From NCBI GenBank assembly GCA_035041965.1, contig JAPYMA010000536.1, positions 1 through 64,000 on the forward strand: a stretch of 64,000 nt of DNA, in the 5' to 3' direction. Each line of letters opens with the position of its first letter. Position 1 is the first letter of the stretch. The notes under the pieces were generated by a model. That model made no database searches. It saw nothing but the letters and a program-made list of their open reading frames with translations, and was not told the DNA's origin. Position numbers and translations under genes: made by a program. Positions 38,757 to 50,321 of the stretch are shown in pieces. This DNA comes from Anisakis pegreffii (lineage: Eukaryota; Nematoda; Chromadorea; Rhabditida; Anisakidae).

Positions 38757-41105
38757 CTAAAGCATATAGGCACTGTGAGGACTATAGAAATTATAGCCGG
38801 TGTAGGGATTGTATTGTGAATGGTGGCCCAGTCCCGATGGATAGTATGAAGAGAATGGATTCAGCGGGCTGTGACGCATGTACGCACTGTATGGACTGTA
38901 CAAACCGCCGTATCTACTCCCTAACCCCCCGAAAAGACCCCTACCTAACAATCCACTCAGACCGTAGCCACCTAGCCCACCACCGTACAAGTCGAGCCCA
39001 CCCAAACTACCGTATCCACCGTATGAGCCCCGCCCACCCAAACCACCGTATCCACCATATAAGCCCCGCCCACCCAGACCACCCAAAGCGCCTAAGCCAC
39101 CATATAAGCCCCGCCCGCCCAGACCACCCAAAGCGCCTAAGCCACCGTACAATCCTTGCCCACCCAGACCACCGTATCCACCGTGTAAGCCCCGTCCACC
39201 CAGACCACCCAAACCTCCACCCAAGCCACCGTAACCACCGTGTAGGCCCATTCCTCCTAAACCACCGTAAAGACCATATCTACCGTGTGAACCAAGTGCA
39301 CCCATTCCACCTAAACCACCATAACCACCCATTCCACCTAAACCGCCATAACCACCCATACCTCCTAAGCTACCATAACCACCCATACCTCCTAAGCCAC
39401 CATAACCACCCATACCTCCTAAGCTACCATAACCACCCATACCTCCTAAGCCACCATAACCACCCATACCTCCTAAGCTACCATAACCACCCATACCTCC
39501 TAAACCACCATAGCCACCCATTCCACCTAAACCACCATAACCACCCATACCTCCTAAGCCACCATAACCACCCAGACCCCCCAAACCACCGTAAGCGCCG
39601 TAACCCCCCAAACCACCTTGGCCTCCCAAGCCACCGTAAGCGCCGTAACCCCCTAAACCACCTTGACCCTCCAATCCACCGTAGCCACTGTACAAACCAT
39701 AAGGACCCATTGCCGGATATGTTGCTGGATCGCAGAATGCTGGCACTCTAGGTGGAGTGAATCCGTAGCTACCGTATGCTCCATATCCACCTTGCCCACC
39801 CGGATACGCTGCTCCGTACAGACCACGACCCCCGCCATAACCAAGGCCACCATTAGGATCGCCGTATAGGCCGGCACCAAGTGCGCTACCGTATCCGCCA
39901 TAAAGAGCACTTGGGCCGAACATGCTGCCGACACCACTAAGATGGCCATATCCATGCGGAAATGCACCACCACCGTATCGACCCTGGAATACGGTCTCGT
40001 TATAAATCATCCTCTAGCGTCATCTCTGCAAGATTATTGCTTCTTTGCTTTATTATCAAAAACGCTACTGATCGAAAATGCGAATTAGGCAAACACATAA
40101 AAACTGGAGGATTTCTGCTTTTTTAGACGCTTTTTGTCGAAATGAACAGGTTCCAGTTAAACAAAGGTATTGATTGTATACTGAATTACATAAGGAATTG
40201 TCTGCTGAATTTTATTCGAACACAAAGCGTAAAACATTTACGGTGCAGTCGAGCGGATGAGTTCAAATTGAAACATCTTGTTCGAAGAAAACGATCGTGC
40301 GGGTGATTGAAATGAAAACGATCAAATGAAAGCAAACCCTTTGGCCAGAGTGCATCATCTGATTTTGCCAGTTGTTAGCCAATCGCTGATATGAGGTCAA
40401 CTGAACACGTTGTTGCTCGTTCAGTTGACCTCTGTAGACGCCATTCACGTACAACTGATTGTTCTGAAAACGAAACTACGATACGACTATCTGCGATACT
40501 AAGTGAGAATCTGAATTTGAGAATTCGTTCAAAAATCTGACATCTAAAACTTTGACGCTACGAAGGTTCAAATTGGGATGAAGAAACTCCAAGAAAGCGC
40601 TGATTATTCATAGTGATCAATCGCATATTTTAAGATCACAATTTGGAAGAAACCAGAATATAAATCATTTTGCTCTCTCGTAGTATCATTTGGTAATTAA
40701 TATTGTGATGAAGTATTATAGAGTATCAAAGTGCTAGTGAAGCACTGAAAAGCTATTAGGACATGTCGTGAAAGCGTGTATTTTAACGACAAACCGTGAT
40801 TCTGCAAGATATACCACTGATTTGAACGCTATCACTGGAATAGTACGGCACCTGTGCATTGATCACGCTGACTACAGCAGTGACAATCGTAAATGAGCTG
40901 AAAATGAAATAAGAAATTATAACAGATCAATGAGTAGCATCACTTTTTTATAGAAATGTATTCCGCATAGGATTTTAAGATTCTCCCGGTAATTCACCGC
41001 TTCCTGAAGTGTGCTTAACATGGAAAACAAATAAAATTGATGGTGAATGAAAAAAATTTCGAAGTAATCATACAAGATGCATGAAACTTACAATAACTTA
41101 ATCAT
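38757..41105 (-). CDS. Secreted protein: pepsin-inhibitor-3-like module plus Gly-Leu-Tyr repeat tail
   Basis: Four exons, 41105-41092, 40897-40795, 40463-40338 and 39983-38757, join in one frame to 489 aa. The first exon is only 14 nt (MIKL plus two bases). With the second it gives a good signal peptide, MIKLFSFTIVTAVVSVINA. Next comes GISCRITNNQLYVNGVYRGQ and LNEQQRVQLTSYQRLANNW, which matches the pattern of the nematode pepsin-inhibitor-3 (Ascaris PI-3-like) family: a Cys, then NNxLYVNGVY, then a Leu/Gln helix. Only one module is present. The remaining 408 residues are almost all Gly, Tyr, Leu, Met and Ala, built on an 8-residue unit GYGGLGGM that alternates G and S in the middle copies. 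Such tails are common in cuticle or shell matrix proteins, so a structural extracellular role is as likely as protease inhibition. An in-frame ATG at 40010 lies inside the last intron and is probably not used. Confidence 0.82.
39240..39580 (-). repeat. 24-bp coding repeat with 48-bp higher-order period
   Basis: On the minus strand the unit encodes GYGGLGGM. In the central copies the fourth residue alternates G, S, G, S, so the true period is 48 bp. Adjacent copies are almost identical at the DNA level, which means recent expansion. Flanking Gly-rich units are more degenerate. Confidence 0.85.
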
Positions 41106-42593
41106 TTTGACCAGTTGCCTGTATTTACATTAAGAGTTGCATCCAGAAATCGCTCAAGAGATATTAAACTGTAATCAGCTACAATTCAAAAATTTATTAT
41201 AGAACACCCATTGAATGGTAATTGCGGATCATGAAGAGATTATATCAGATACAAGTAAAGGGATCAGGTGATTCTTTATATCAGATAAAACTAAAATGAC
41301 ACTGGATCAAAACTTATTTATCTTTCAAAACCATTGTGCCAGACAATTCATTGATGATTATAATGATGGGACTAATAATAATACTGCTAATAGTAATACA
41401 AAAAATCCATGAGCGAACTGATTGGCGATTGGAATGAATACTCGTAATATAATACAGCAAATCATGAAAACATGTAAAATTGATAGAAATTCAGAGCCTC
41501 ATGAAAGGCTCGCTTCATTCTCGCAAAATGTTTCTTCATTTATGTACTCATTGCTAGATATATTGCCTTAGAAGTTCTTCAGAAAACAGTTCTTGTCATA
41601 CGAACCCTTGGAAAATGGTCAATGGAAAACTGAACTCATTTCCTGACGAAGTGCTCTCAGCAACTGAGACTGAACGAAGTATCCGCTCAATTTACAAAAT
41701 ATATTCACAAACTATCATATTCTTAAATGGATTCATATACATATAATCCCATACAAATTAACTATACAGTAAAATTCATACTTCTAAAACAACAACTCTG
41801 AATAATGAATAGCTGCTGGATCTTCACCATACTCACCCATATGAGTGATGCCCGTAGATTGTTTATTTACACACTGGCTTATAAAGTAAACAAAACAACT
41901 TCGGGTCTCTTTTTTTGAGTCTCTAATCTTTTCTTCGACCAAAAAAACTTGTTATTGTGTTTTTGCTATTCAAAACCCTTTTACTGGCATTTTCAACAAT
42001 AAATCCTCTGAATAAATATCCCTCAAATGAGCAGCCATAGCGAATTCAATGGTCACTGATCCCTCACACTGTTATAGCAACCGATTTCTTGCATGCGTAC
42101 TATTTTCATAATGTATTCTTAATGAATGGCTTCGTATGCAGTTATATTCCCAATTATTTCATAGTTCATAGGTTTTGAACATATTTTGAACGTAGTTTCA
42201 GAGGCTTGAATGTATTTTCAGCGTGTATTTTTTTGGGTCCACAAGCTGAAAATACATTCAATTTGTAATCACAATAGCTCTGTAGGGAGTATATGTCTAT
42301 TGTGAAGAAAATCATGTGAAGGAAATGTTTATTGTGAAGAAAATGTACATTCCTTTTCACAAAATGGATAGAATATGAGTCTTTTAAACGGCACAAATCC
42401 GTCTAATGGCATTCACTGAGTTGTTGCTTGATACATTTATGTATGACATTGAATTTAAAGTGCATCAGAATGCGATGATAAAAATGCACGAGCTCAGCTC
42501 ATGCGATCGTTTACTTCGTCATGTATACACTTATGATCACGTTTCTTTGGCAGCAATACCGTTCCGACGTCCTTTCAGCTCTAATCGAACAGA
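41106..42593. other. Intergenic, no gene seen
   Basis: Lies between two minus-strand genes, so it should hold the promoter of the PI-3-like gene and the 3' UTR of the channel gene. Short AAT/AAC-rich runs occur at 41380-41400. There are no coding exons I can support. Confidence 0.5.
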
Positions 42594-45500
42594 TCATTTG
42601 CACAAATAATAGGTCCAATATGCAAGATTGAATATGAAGAAGCACTGAAATTAACCGTGAACTTGCATTGGATTGAATTCTTGCATTGATTTCTTTGCAG
42701 TCATCAGCCATCATTCAACTTTAGAGTGATTCGCTCACAAAATTAGCTGATTTGAGAACTTTCATAAGATAATCAGTGAAGTTTCATGAAAATGGAACAG
42801 ATGGAATCATGTAAACACGAGAAAACTCACTAATGGAAAAACGACAAAAGAGATTCTGTCGACGCGACCTCCAAAATCGAACAGCTTCGCCTTTTCGTGC
42901 TCTTCAATCGTTTGCTTATAGCGATATCTGGACCGTTCGCGAGCATCCTCTACAGTCACCACTTCAGCAGTCTGCCAATGATATTTTTCAAATAGTTTTG
43001 TCGATCGTGGAATAGTTTTTCAAACTATCTTTATTGCATTCATTAACAGAACAGTGAGCAGAGGCTTATTTCATGTCATCAAGTTTACTTCACGAAAAAG
43101 AATCATTTGAGCGATGAATGCGTGTTTCCAAAGGTAATTATCGCCGTCAGTCAGAAATTAAAAATGAATTTCTGATCTTCGTTCTGAATTCGCTTGTCGA
43201 TAATCTTTTTTCACCTCGGCAAACAACGAAGTTAGCTTTTTGATCGTTGTAGATACACGTACATATCTCTCCGCTTATTTTTCGAAATTTTAAATCTCAA
43301 AATGGACTTCAATTTGTCCTTTCATTATTCAGATGAAAAGATCTGATTCGATCCGAATGACAACAAAGCTGATCGTGAAACTATTTCAAAAGATATGTTC
43401 AAAATACAAACAGTTTCGTCGTCACTGTCTTCCTCACACAATGGATCCACATAGCCTTTGAGGAGATCAATCAGTGTAGCTACGGTCAGTTTCACACGTG
43501 ATGTCTTCAGCATAATCCTTTTATCCTGAATGCCATCATTTGAACTTCCAACTTCAGCAAATCATAAATGGAGTACAAGAAACAATTCCATGACTGCATG
43601 TGTCCTCTTATATGTATTACAGTCGAATAAAACAATGAAATATTGCGTGTCATGAAATAATGCTGATGATCACTGCATGATGTGAATGCTTTTAAATGAG
43701 AGCTTGCTTATAGTGAAGGTTTTTCGGGAAATATTTCAGGTATCGTAGGTAGTGGTGAAGATTGTACAGAAATAATTAGAACAAGTGGCAATCATTTGAA
43801 GTATGCATTATCATCGAAAGATTGGAAGTACTCACTCGATAGGCGATAAAAGCCAGTTCGAGAAGTGAAGCGAAAATGAATGCGACACAGGTGATCATCC
43901 AGATATCGATAGCCTTAATCGAACTTGAATTTACGGACAGAATCAAGCTTTTTAAGTCTTCAATACTTGGCTTGCGCAAAATGGCAAGGTTTTGATTCTA
44001 ATGAGAGAAAATAGGCAACATTTTTGTAAATGTTTGGTGGTTGACTGCTGATGAGATGAAAATTCCCCCCAAAAAATAGAATGGAAAAGTTGAATGCTGC
44101 GTGGAGAGTAAGATAAATTGGTTCGAACCTTGACATACGATACAGGTGGCAAAGAACGAATAATATTACCAAACTGAAATATTTAATCATCACTATTATT
44201 GGATTTCATTAATGAGTTCTTAAAATGGCTTATTGCTAGCAAGTTCATAAGTCATTGATTGAAACATAGAAATGCTGACAGAGAGGAATCTCGAAAAAGA
44301 TCACAAACAAATGAATTTCGTTAATTTGAAACTGAGATCTCTTTAGTTCGACTTTCAACCTATAAATCTGACTTGTCGTTAGATCAAACTGGCAACCTGA
44401 AATGTCAATGCCATGAGAGCGTTAACACCGAGAATAATTCTGGCTGGAAGACCTTTTGTATCGATACAAAACGAAATCCATGAGATGAAAACACTGATAT
44501 ATGTTGGTAAATACATCTGAAATAGGCGGCCAACTCTATCGTCTTCTAATGGCAATGTAAGTTGTATCACAAGAGACTCATGTCAGATTTTTTTGGCTTT
44601 GAGGGGAATAATATCAAATGAGTTATTTTATCTTGCAAGAAAAAGATAAGATAGCATCATCGCTTCACCTGCAACACATAAAACCCGTAGAGTCGATGAA
44701 ATTCCAATTCCACAGTAAGTCGGTACCATTCGCCCGCTTTATAGTACTGAAATAGACAACGGTACAACGTTTCTGAGAATTTACCGATCTCTGACAGCTG
44801 AGATCATGTAACAAAAACTGAATTATTAATTAATAATAATCTCAGTGTCAATATGACACAACCGTCGTTCTCAAATTGGTAGATGAATACATTGGTGAGA
44901 TCAGCGTTTCTCACAAAAACTTCAGCACAATGAAATTTGCAGAATGCTTATCAACACAACCTAGAGAACCGATGATAGTGGAATCGTACAAATAGGATTT
45001 TAATAGAACTTAAAATTCATCGGTAGGAAAAGGTGGCGAAGGCAAACGAAAGGTTGAGAAAGTACTGGATTAGATCACAAAAAGATTGGATTGTTTCGTC
45101 GTTACCGTGCAAAATTTCTGGGATATACAACCATAGCAACTGTGAATGAGCTGTTGCATTTTCAAACGCATTACCGATGAAATGACCAAAAAACCTCAGT
45201 GTGTCTGTAGATTCGGGTGTTAGAAAGTCGAAAATCTGGCAGATGAAAATGTTCGGCGGCAAATGTGACCGCTTCACTCATCCAGTCAATGCTCACAGTT
45301 GCCGTATTGTACGAGTAACTCTCGAAAACCTGAATGTACTCTCTTGCATGAACATCAGTTCAATGTTATTGTTGCGCTCAGGTCAATAAAATTTTTTCGT
45401 TCACGTTCTCTAAATCATATCTGAACGACAGAGTGGAGCAAATTCACTGGGAATGGCCAGTACGATTGTATGCATTCTTTGGATGTTTTTCCTCAAAATG

Positions 45501-47147
45501 GCGACCGCTTCGCTTGGATTTGCCCGCAATCAGCACCACAATGAGATTATCGGATAGAGCAAATTGTTAAAACAAAATCTTCGCGTTATCAGATAGAATA
45601 AATTGTCTGCTATCGCGAAGTGCACACGCTTATGATGAATACGTATGAAGCTCAATTCCGCAGATATAGCTAAATTTTTGAAGGTATCTCATACTGCTGA
45701 GCGAATTTACGATACGTTAGACTAATCGTCATTCCTGAGTGATGTTTCACTCATTCTAAGCTTGTTGCTAAGTTTTTCCATAGGATCTATCCCGTTGATG
45801 TGAGCATTTACCTTCACTTATATAATGGAATACTTGCTAAAACTGAAACTGTTGCAAAAAATTACCAAATAACATTTCTGAACATCCATTGGAAAATCTG
45901 TCAAGTCCATACCACATGGTGCTTGTACACGAACCTGAACAAAAAACACAAACTTTGTATCAAAAACAAACTGCAAAACATATTTCTACGTCACACACGG
46001 TTTTGATATTGACCTTTAACAGGCTGCACTATTTTCATTTTGTGCGCTATCGATGTTCGATAAAAACGAGACTTCGATCACAAGTTTTGTATTGCGATGA
46101 ATTTGGGTCACTAACCCGATAGTTAAGCCATACGGTGCCGTTTGGTAGAAGCATAAGAAGAACGTTAGCTTTCGGGGACATGTGAACTTTGGTAGACTTT
46201 GTGTTCACTAGACACACATTTGGCGACCATAGTAGCTGAAAACATACATGAATCTGAGGAGTCGTTTCTTTACGGAATTCAGAACTGAAAAATTCAATGA
46301 ACTTTGAAAAATTTCGGCCGATTTCATCAAGAATATCTTGATTCCTTGCTCGCATTAGATCAAAATGCTTGTATCGCTAAGAGATTTTGCAGAAGACTAA
46401 ATATTCATGCTTCTGTGGATATGCTTCATAAGTTTGGATATTTCCGCTGTTTTTTGAGAAGAAGAAGAATAAAAGTTAGAGGAAGAATCGATTGGTTGGA
46501 AACAGATGATAGTGGAACCTTCTCAAAGGTATCATCAAAAGAGAGATTTGTTCTACACGAGTCAAGATGTGCATATGCAAGTCTCGGATCGTGCCATAAT
46601 GCACTGAACCAAATATCCGTTGTAAAGCTACTGCTGAGGACGGACAGCTCGTTGATATCTTGAATGGTGACCTCAACAGAGACTGGTACTGGGCGAGGCT
46701 CAGGCGATTGACTCCTGAAAGGTGATCAGCTGGATTCGGTCGGGAAACTAAAGAGCGAGTGCAGCAGAAGAAAATGCAGTCGTACTGAATATGAATGACA
46801 GTTTGTGATCATATTGTTTTTTTACTCCATAGAGATTTGTGCACATTCACTGTCGGACAGTGCACGGCTCAGAAGAAATCCTTCAATCATTACCGAAAAT
46901 TTTTACGTGAACACGTCATAGAAACTAAATACGAGCTAATTCATTGAGAAGATTCGATACTAAGTTGGTATCGATAAGAGACTAACAATTACCTGGAATA
47001 ATTTTTCATTATGGATTCTAGCAATATCCATGGTTTCAGCCGAGTTCGACTAGAACAGTTTATAAAATCTTGACGGTGAAGAACGTTATCGGCATTGACT
47101 CGGTCAGCCATGAACCATAACAGAAACACTCCGATGATTGTTGCCAT
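42594..47147 (-). CDS. Cys-loop ligand-gated anion channel subunit (ACC/LGC-46-like)
   Basis: A pentameric ligand-gated channel subunit of 433 aa from twelve exons: 47147-46993, 46714-46519, 46235-46116, 45934-45866, 45329-45195, 44746-44669, 44516-44397, 44173-44129, 43913-43836, 43525-43412, 42971-42831, 42644-42594. A signal peptide ([12 protein letters not shown]...) precedes the ligand-binding domain with [14 protein letters not shown] and [10 protein letters not shown]. The cys-loop is C164 to C178 with 13 residues between ([10 protein letters not shown] inside), followed by [11 protein letters not shown]1 and M2 follow [17 protein letters not shown]. At the M1-M2 boundary the triplet P275-A276-R277 marks anion selectivity. 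M2-M3 reads LMALTFQFGNII then PPVSYVKAIDIWM. The M3-M4 loop is short, about 75 residues. M4 ends [23 protein letters not shown] and MALTFQFGNI resemble the nematode acetylcholine-gated chloride channel group, so acetylcholine is a reasonable but unproven ligand. Confidence 0.93.
45500..45720. repeat. Single diverged copy of the dispersed repeat, in a channel-gene intron
   Basis: Recognised by TTGCCCGCAATCAGCACCAC at the left and by GCAGATATAGCTAAATTTTT with GAAGGTATCTCATACTGCTG at the right. These correspond to the head and tail of the 205-bp monomers at 33.3 kb. It lies in the 536-bp intron between the exons ending at 45866 and starting at 45329, the largest intron of the gene. Confidence 0.6.
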
Positions 47148-50100
47148 TGGTGCCTTTTTGAAATGTTACAGGAAACCTTACTCCATTCATTCATCCGTTA
47201 ACCATTCTGCCAACTGCGATTCAATCCCAATTCCTTATCAACCCCTGAGAGGAGATCGGTCAAAATCAGATGAATCACCAAAAAACATCGTAAAAAACTG
47301 CTTCCATCATAAATACTCGTCAAGATCTCAATTTTTTTGAACATATAAAAATTGAAATTCGGGCGGATGCAAATTCTGAGAGTTTCAATCCTCAGCAGTG
47401 TTCATAAGTGACCAAAAGATTCAGTTTAATATACTATGTTCAAGATCTATGTTCAAGACTTCCGATTGAAGTTCGCGATAACCAAACAATGCTATAAGTA
47501 TCGAACAATTCAACAAAGAGTTATCAAATTCGAGATAAACAAACACCAAACATTCAGGATAATCGTTTGTCATATACAAACAGAGGTTTACTCAAAATCA
47601 TGAGTGAAGAGTGAGACGAGTGAACATACATCTTCAATATCTCAGGGCCGAACTTATTCTTTTGCTTTTTGTGGAGTTTCGAGATTGACTTATTGAATAA
47701 GTGACCATTTAATCGTGAAGGATGTGAAGTACCGCAGATGTATGACTTAATATGAATATGAATAAGACTTAAGAGGTAGCAGCATTGCGAGAGGTAGCAT
47801 CAGAGGGCTGGGCAGACGTACTACATGCGTGTTTATCGAACAAATTGATTCAATTCAGTCAATTTATGCGAAAATCTCGATGCAGAGGAAATGCATTCAT
47901 GCTTACGCATATGTGCATGTTCTGTCCGAATAAAATCTATGCTCCTTCATCTGAAGCCACACAGAAACATCAGTCAGATTATAGTGATACTAACCAAACC
48001 AATTTCGAGCAATCTACTCCTTAAGAACATTTCAGTTCCACATCCAACTTTTAAATGATGACGTCTAGTGCGTTCCTTTTTTGGCATAGTGTCACATTCA
48101 GAGGGCCCTACTGAAAAAAATTTGTATTAGGGCATATGAGCTTATGTCATATTTGGATTCTGCTCGACATGTAGATTACGAATATACTAAACATTACTTT
48201 GTTTACTCCCCCGTTGACGAAAAAATCCCCGTTTTCTGTATTTTTTCGTTCGTTTTTAGGCATAGGGTCATATTCAGACATTTATATATTGTTCGATCGA
48301 GCAGAATCTCTTCTTTCTAACGGTGAAATGCCGGTTTGAAAATTTCCACTTTGCGAAGAGATATATTAATTTTTGTGATCCTAGATAATAGAAATTTGTG
48401 TTTAATGATGTAATCAAGCTCACTGTCTTCTCAGCTTTGCCCGGAAACATATCAACATTTATACATCGTTCGATCGAGCAGAATCACTTCTTTCCAAATG
48501 TGAAAAGATCGCTGGAAAATTCCGCCCCAGCGAGGAGATATAGCTATTTTTCTGATCCTATAGGGGTTGGCACATTCAAACCTACCGTACCCTCAGCTTT
48601 GACCAGTAACATATCAATTTCTTCACACCAGTCGATCGAGCAGAACCTCTGCATTCAGAAAAATATATATTTTGTCGGGCGATTTCGCTTACTTGAGGAG
48701 CTGTAGCTATTTGATTAAAGCTATCTCAACTAGCGCTGAGTTGGTCATTGACATTCCCGTTTGATCACTATAGATCAATAGAGGCTATACATAACTATAG
48801 AAATTTGAGTTTGATGTATTCAAGCTCACCGTCTTCTCAGCTTTGCCCGGAAACATATCAACATTTATATATTGTTCGATCGAGCAGAATCTCTTCTTTC
48901 TAACGGTGAAATGCCGGCTTGAAAATTTCCACTTTGCGAGGAGATATATTAATTTTTGTGATCCTAAATAATAGAAATTTGTGTTTAATGATGTAATCAA
49001 GCTCACTGTCTTCTCAGCTTTGCCCGGAAACATATCAACATTTATATATTGTTCGATCGAGCAGAATCTCTTCTTTCCAACTGTGAAAAGATCGCTGGAA
49101 AATTCCGCCCCTGCGAGGAGATATAGCTATTTTTCTGATCCTATAGGGGTTGGCACATTCAAACCTACCGTACCCTCAGCTTTGACCAGTAACATATCAA
49201 TTTCTTCACACCAGTCGATCGAGCAGAACCTCTGCATTCAGAAAAATATATATTTTGTCGGGCGATTTCGCTTACTTGAGGAGCTGTAGCTATTTGATTA
49301 AAGCTATCTCAACTAGCGCTGAGTTGGTCATTGACATTCCCGTTTGATCACTATAGATCAATAGAGGCTATACATAACTATAGAAATTTGAGTTTGATGT
49401 ATTCAAGCTCACCGTCTTCTCAGCTTTGCCCGGAAACATATCAACATTTATATATTGTTCGATCGAGCAGAATCTCTTCTTTCTAACGGTGAAATGCCGG
49501 CTTGAAAATTTCCACTTTGCGAGGAGATATATTAATTTTTGTGATCCTAAATAATAGAAATTTGTGTTTAATGATGTAATCAAGCTCACTGTCTTCTCAG
49601 CTTTGCCCGGAAACATATCAACATTTATATATTGTTCGATCGAGCAGAATCTCTTCTTTCCAACTGTGAAAAGATCGCTGGAAAATTCTGCCCCTGCGAG
49701 GAGATATAGCTATTTTTCTGATCCTATAGGGGTTGGCACATTCAAACCTACCGTACCCTCAGCTTTGACCAGTAACATATCAATTTCTTCACACCAGTCG
49801 ATCGAGCAGAACCTCTGCATTCAGAAAAATATATATTTTGTCGGGCGATTTCGCTTACTTGAGGAGCTGTAGCTATTTGATTAAAGCTATCTCAACTAGC
49901 GCTGAGTTGGTCATTGACATTCCCGTTTGATCACTATAGATCAATAGAGGCTATACATAACTATAGAAATTTGAGTTTGATGTATTCAAGCTCACCGTCT
50001 TCTCAGCTTTGCATGCGGTATCGAACAAAATCAGTCAGTTCAATACATCCAGAAAAAAACTGACAATGAGATTTCGTCGAAATTGAATACCCGAAATTGA

Positions 50101-50321
50101 CATATATGATTTGCAATAGCTCCTCTCAAATTTAATCAATTTGTTTAACATTTTACTCTCAGCAGTCAAATTTCCGTGAGACTTTTGCAAATTTTCAAAT
50201 TCTATTCGCAAAATTTGAATAGTTAGATGAGTATAAAAATAGTTTTAAGTCTACTCATAATTATTGTATTTCATTTTATTGTCGTCGTGTGGTTGACGGC
50301 GAAAGGAAGAAGAACGCGAAA
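47148..50321. other. Intergenic between channel and repeat-protein genes
   Basis: The two flanking genes are divergent, so both promoters should lie here. 47.15-48.27 kb shows no supported gene. 48.27-50.01 kb is the higher-order tandem array. 50.01-50.32 kb precedes the first exon of the repeat-protein gene. Confidence 0.5.
48270..50010. repeat. Higher-order tandem array, 583-bp unit, about three copies
   Basis: Equivalent points occur at 48398, 48981 and 49564, exactly 583 bp apart. The second and third units are nearly identical and the first is slightly more diverged. Each unit holds three unequal monomers marked by TCTTCTCAGCTTTGCCCGG, a variant TACCCTCAGCTTTGACCAG, and again TCTTCTCAGCTTTGCCCGG, each followed by AACATATCAA and a CGATCGAGCAGAA block. 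The array breaks off at 50010 inside a monomer, right after TCTTCTCAGCTTTGC. Confidence 0.92.

Noticed and set aside
38816..39751. 311-codon plus-strand ORF rich in His, Pro, Asn
   Set aside because: It is the exact antisense of the Gly-Leu-Tyr tail of the minus-strand gene, which has a signal peptide, a recognisable domain and splice sites. The antisense frame stays open only because the repeat period is a multiple of three.
40263..40454. 63-codon minus-strand ORF starting at an internal Met
   Set aside because: It covers the PI-3-like exon but the Met is internal; the real exon starts at 40463 behind TTTTCAG and ends at the donor at 40338.
48398..49872. Three 102-codon ORFs with the same peptide
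   Set aside because: They are readings through the 583-bp satellite unit, with stops in the related copies elsewhere. Repetition of an ORF with the repeat is not evidence for a gene.
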